Positions 6,177 to 6,184 of a stretch of 6,184 nucleotides of DNA are shown piece after piece (within the stretch, counting starts at the first letter, position 1; every line of letters begins with the position of its first letter). Below the pieces are notes generated by a model. That model made no database searches and was not told where the DNA came from. It saw nothing but the letters and a program-made list of their open reading frames with translations. The position numbers were made by a program, and so were the translations under genes. Source of the stretch: Desulfobacterales bacterium (GTDB taxonomy: Bacteria; Desulfobacterota; Desulfobacteria; Desulfobacterales; BuS5); NCBI GenBank assembly GCA_020056865.1, contig JAGVGX010000068.1, positions 1 through 6,184 on the forward strand, written 5' to 3'.

Positions 6177-6184
6177 AATAACCT

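Overview
The window holds five complete genes, all on the minus strand, so transcription runs from high to low coordinates. A signal-peptide outer-membrane barrel protein and a lipobox lipoprotein point to a Gram-negative (diderm) bacterium. The fused ADP-forming acyl-CoA synthetase, the small phosphate-binding-like protein next to a porin, and the AT-leaning coding sequence would suit a Desulfobacterota-type anaerobe. That placement is inference from gene content, not something the sequence proves.

In order of transcription: (1) 6176-5193, a 327-residue protein with a BtrH-like N-terminal cysteine acyltransferase/peptidase-like domain and a DUF4872-like C-terminal domain. (2) 5133-2917, a 738-residue single-chain NDP-forming acyl-CoA synthetase with CoA-binding, ligase and ATP-grasp parts and both histidines expected for phosphoryl relay. 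(3) 2807-2208, a 199-residue predicted lipoprotein of unknown function. (4) 1835-1398, a short secreted protein resembling the first part of PstS-type phosphate-binding proteins. (5) 1297-140, a 385-residue porin-like outer-membrane beta-barrel. The 59-base gap between (1) and (2) has no convincing terminator, so they may be co-transcribed. The lipoprotein has its own promoter candidate just after the synthetase stop. Genes (4) and (5) form a separate pair, probably one transcription unit.

The only gene-free stretch over 300 bases is 1836-2207. It contains two related elements in opposite orientation. Each has a T-run, a GCCTCC(A/G)GC(A/G)G block, a 9-1-9 palindrome with a TTTT-N-AAAA core, and a following ACAAA. 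They look like an inverted pair of a dispersed intergenic repeat. The same gap also carries a hairpin in the leader of gene (4).

Functionally, (1) and (2) could belong to one acyl-activation/acyl-transfer route, since BtrH-type enzymes move activated acyl groups and (2) handles acyl-CoA. Genes (4) and (5) look like a periplasmic/outer-membrane pair. No CRISPR array, tRNA, rRNA, transposase or phage gene was seen. The strongest less-explained signals are the inverted repeat pair and the BtrH-like/acyl-CoA synthetase neighbourhood.
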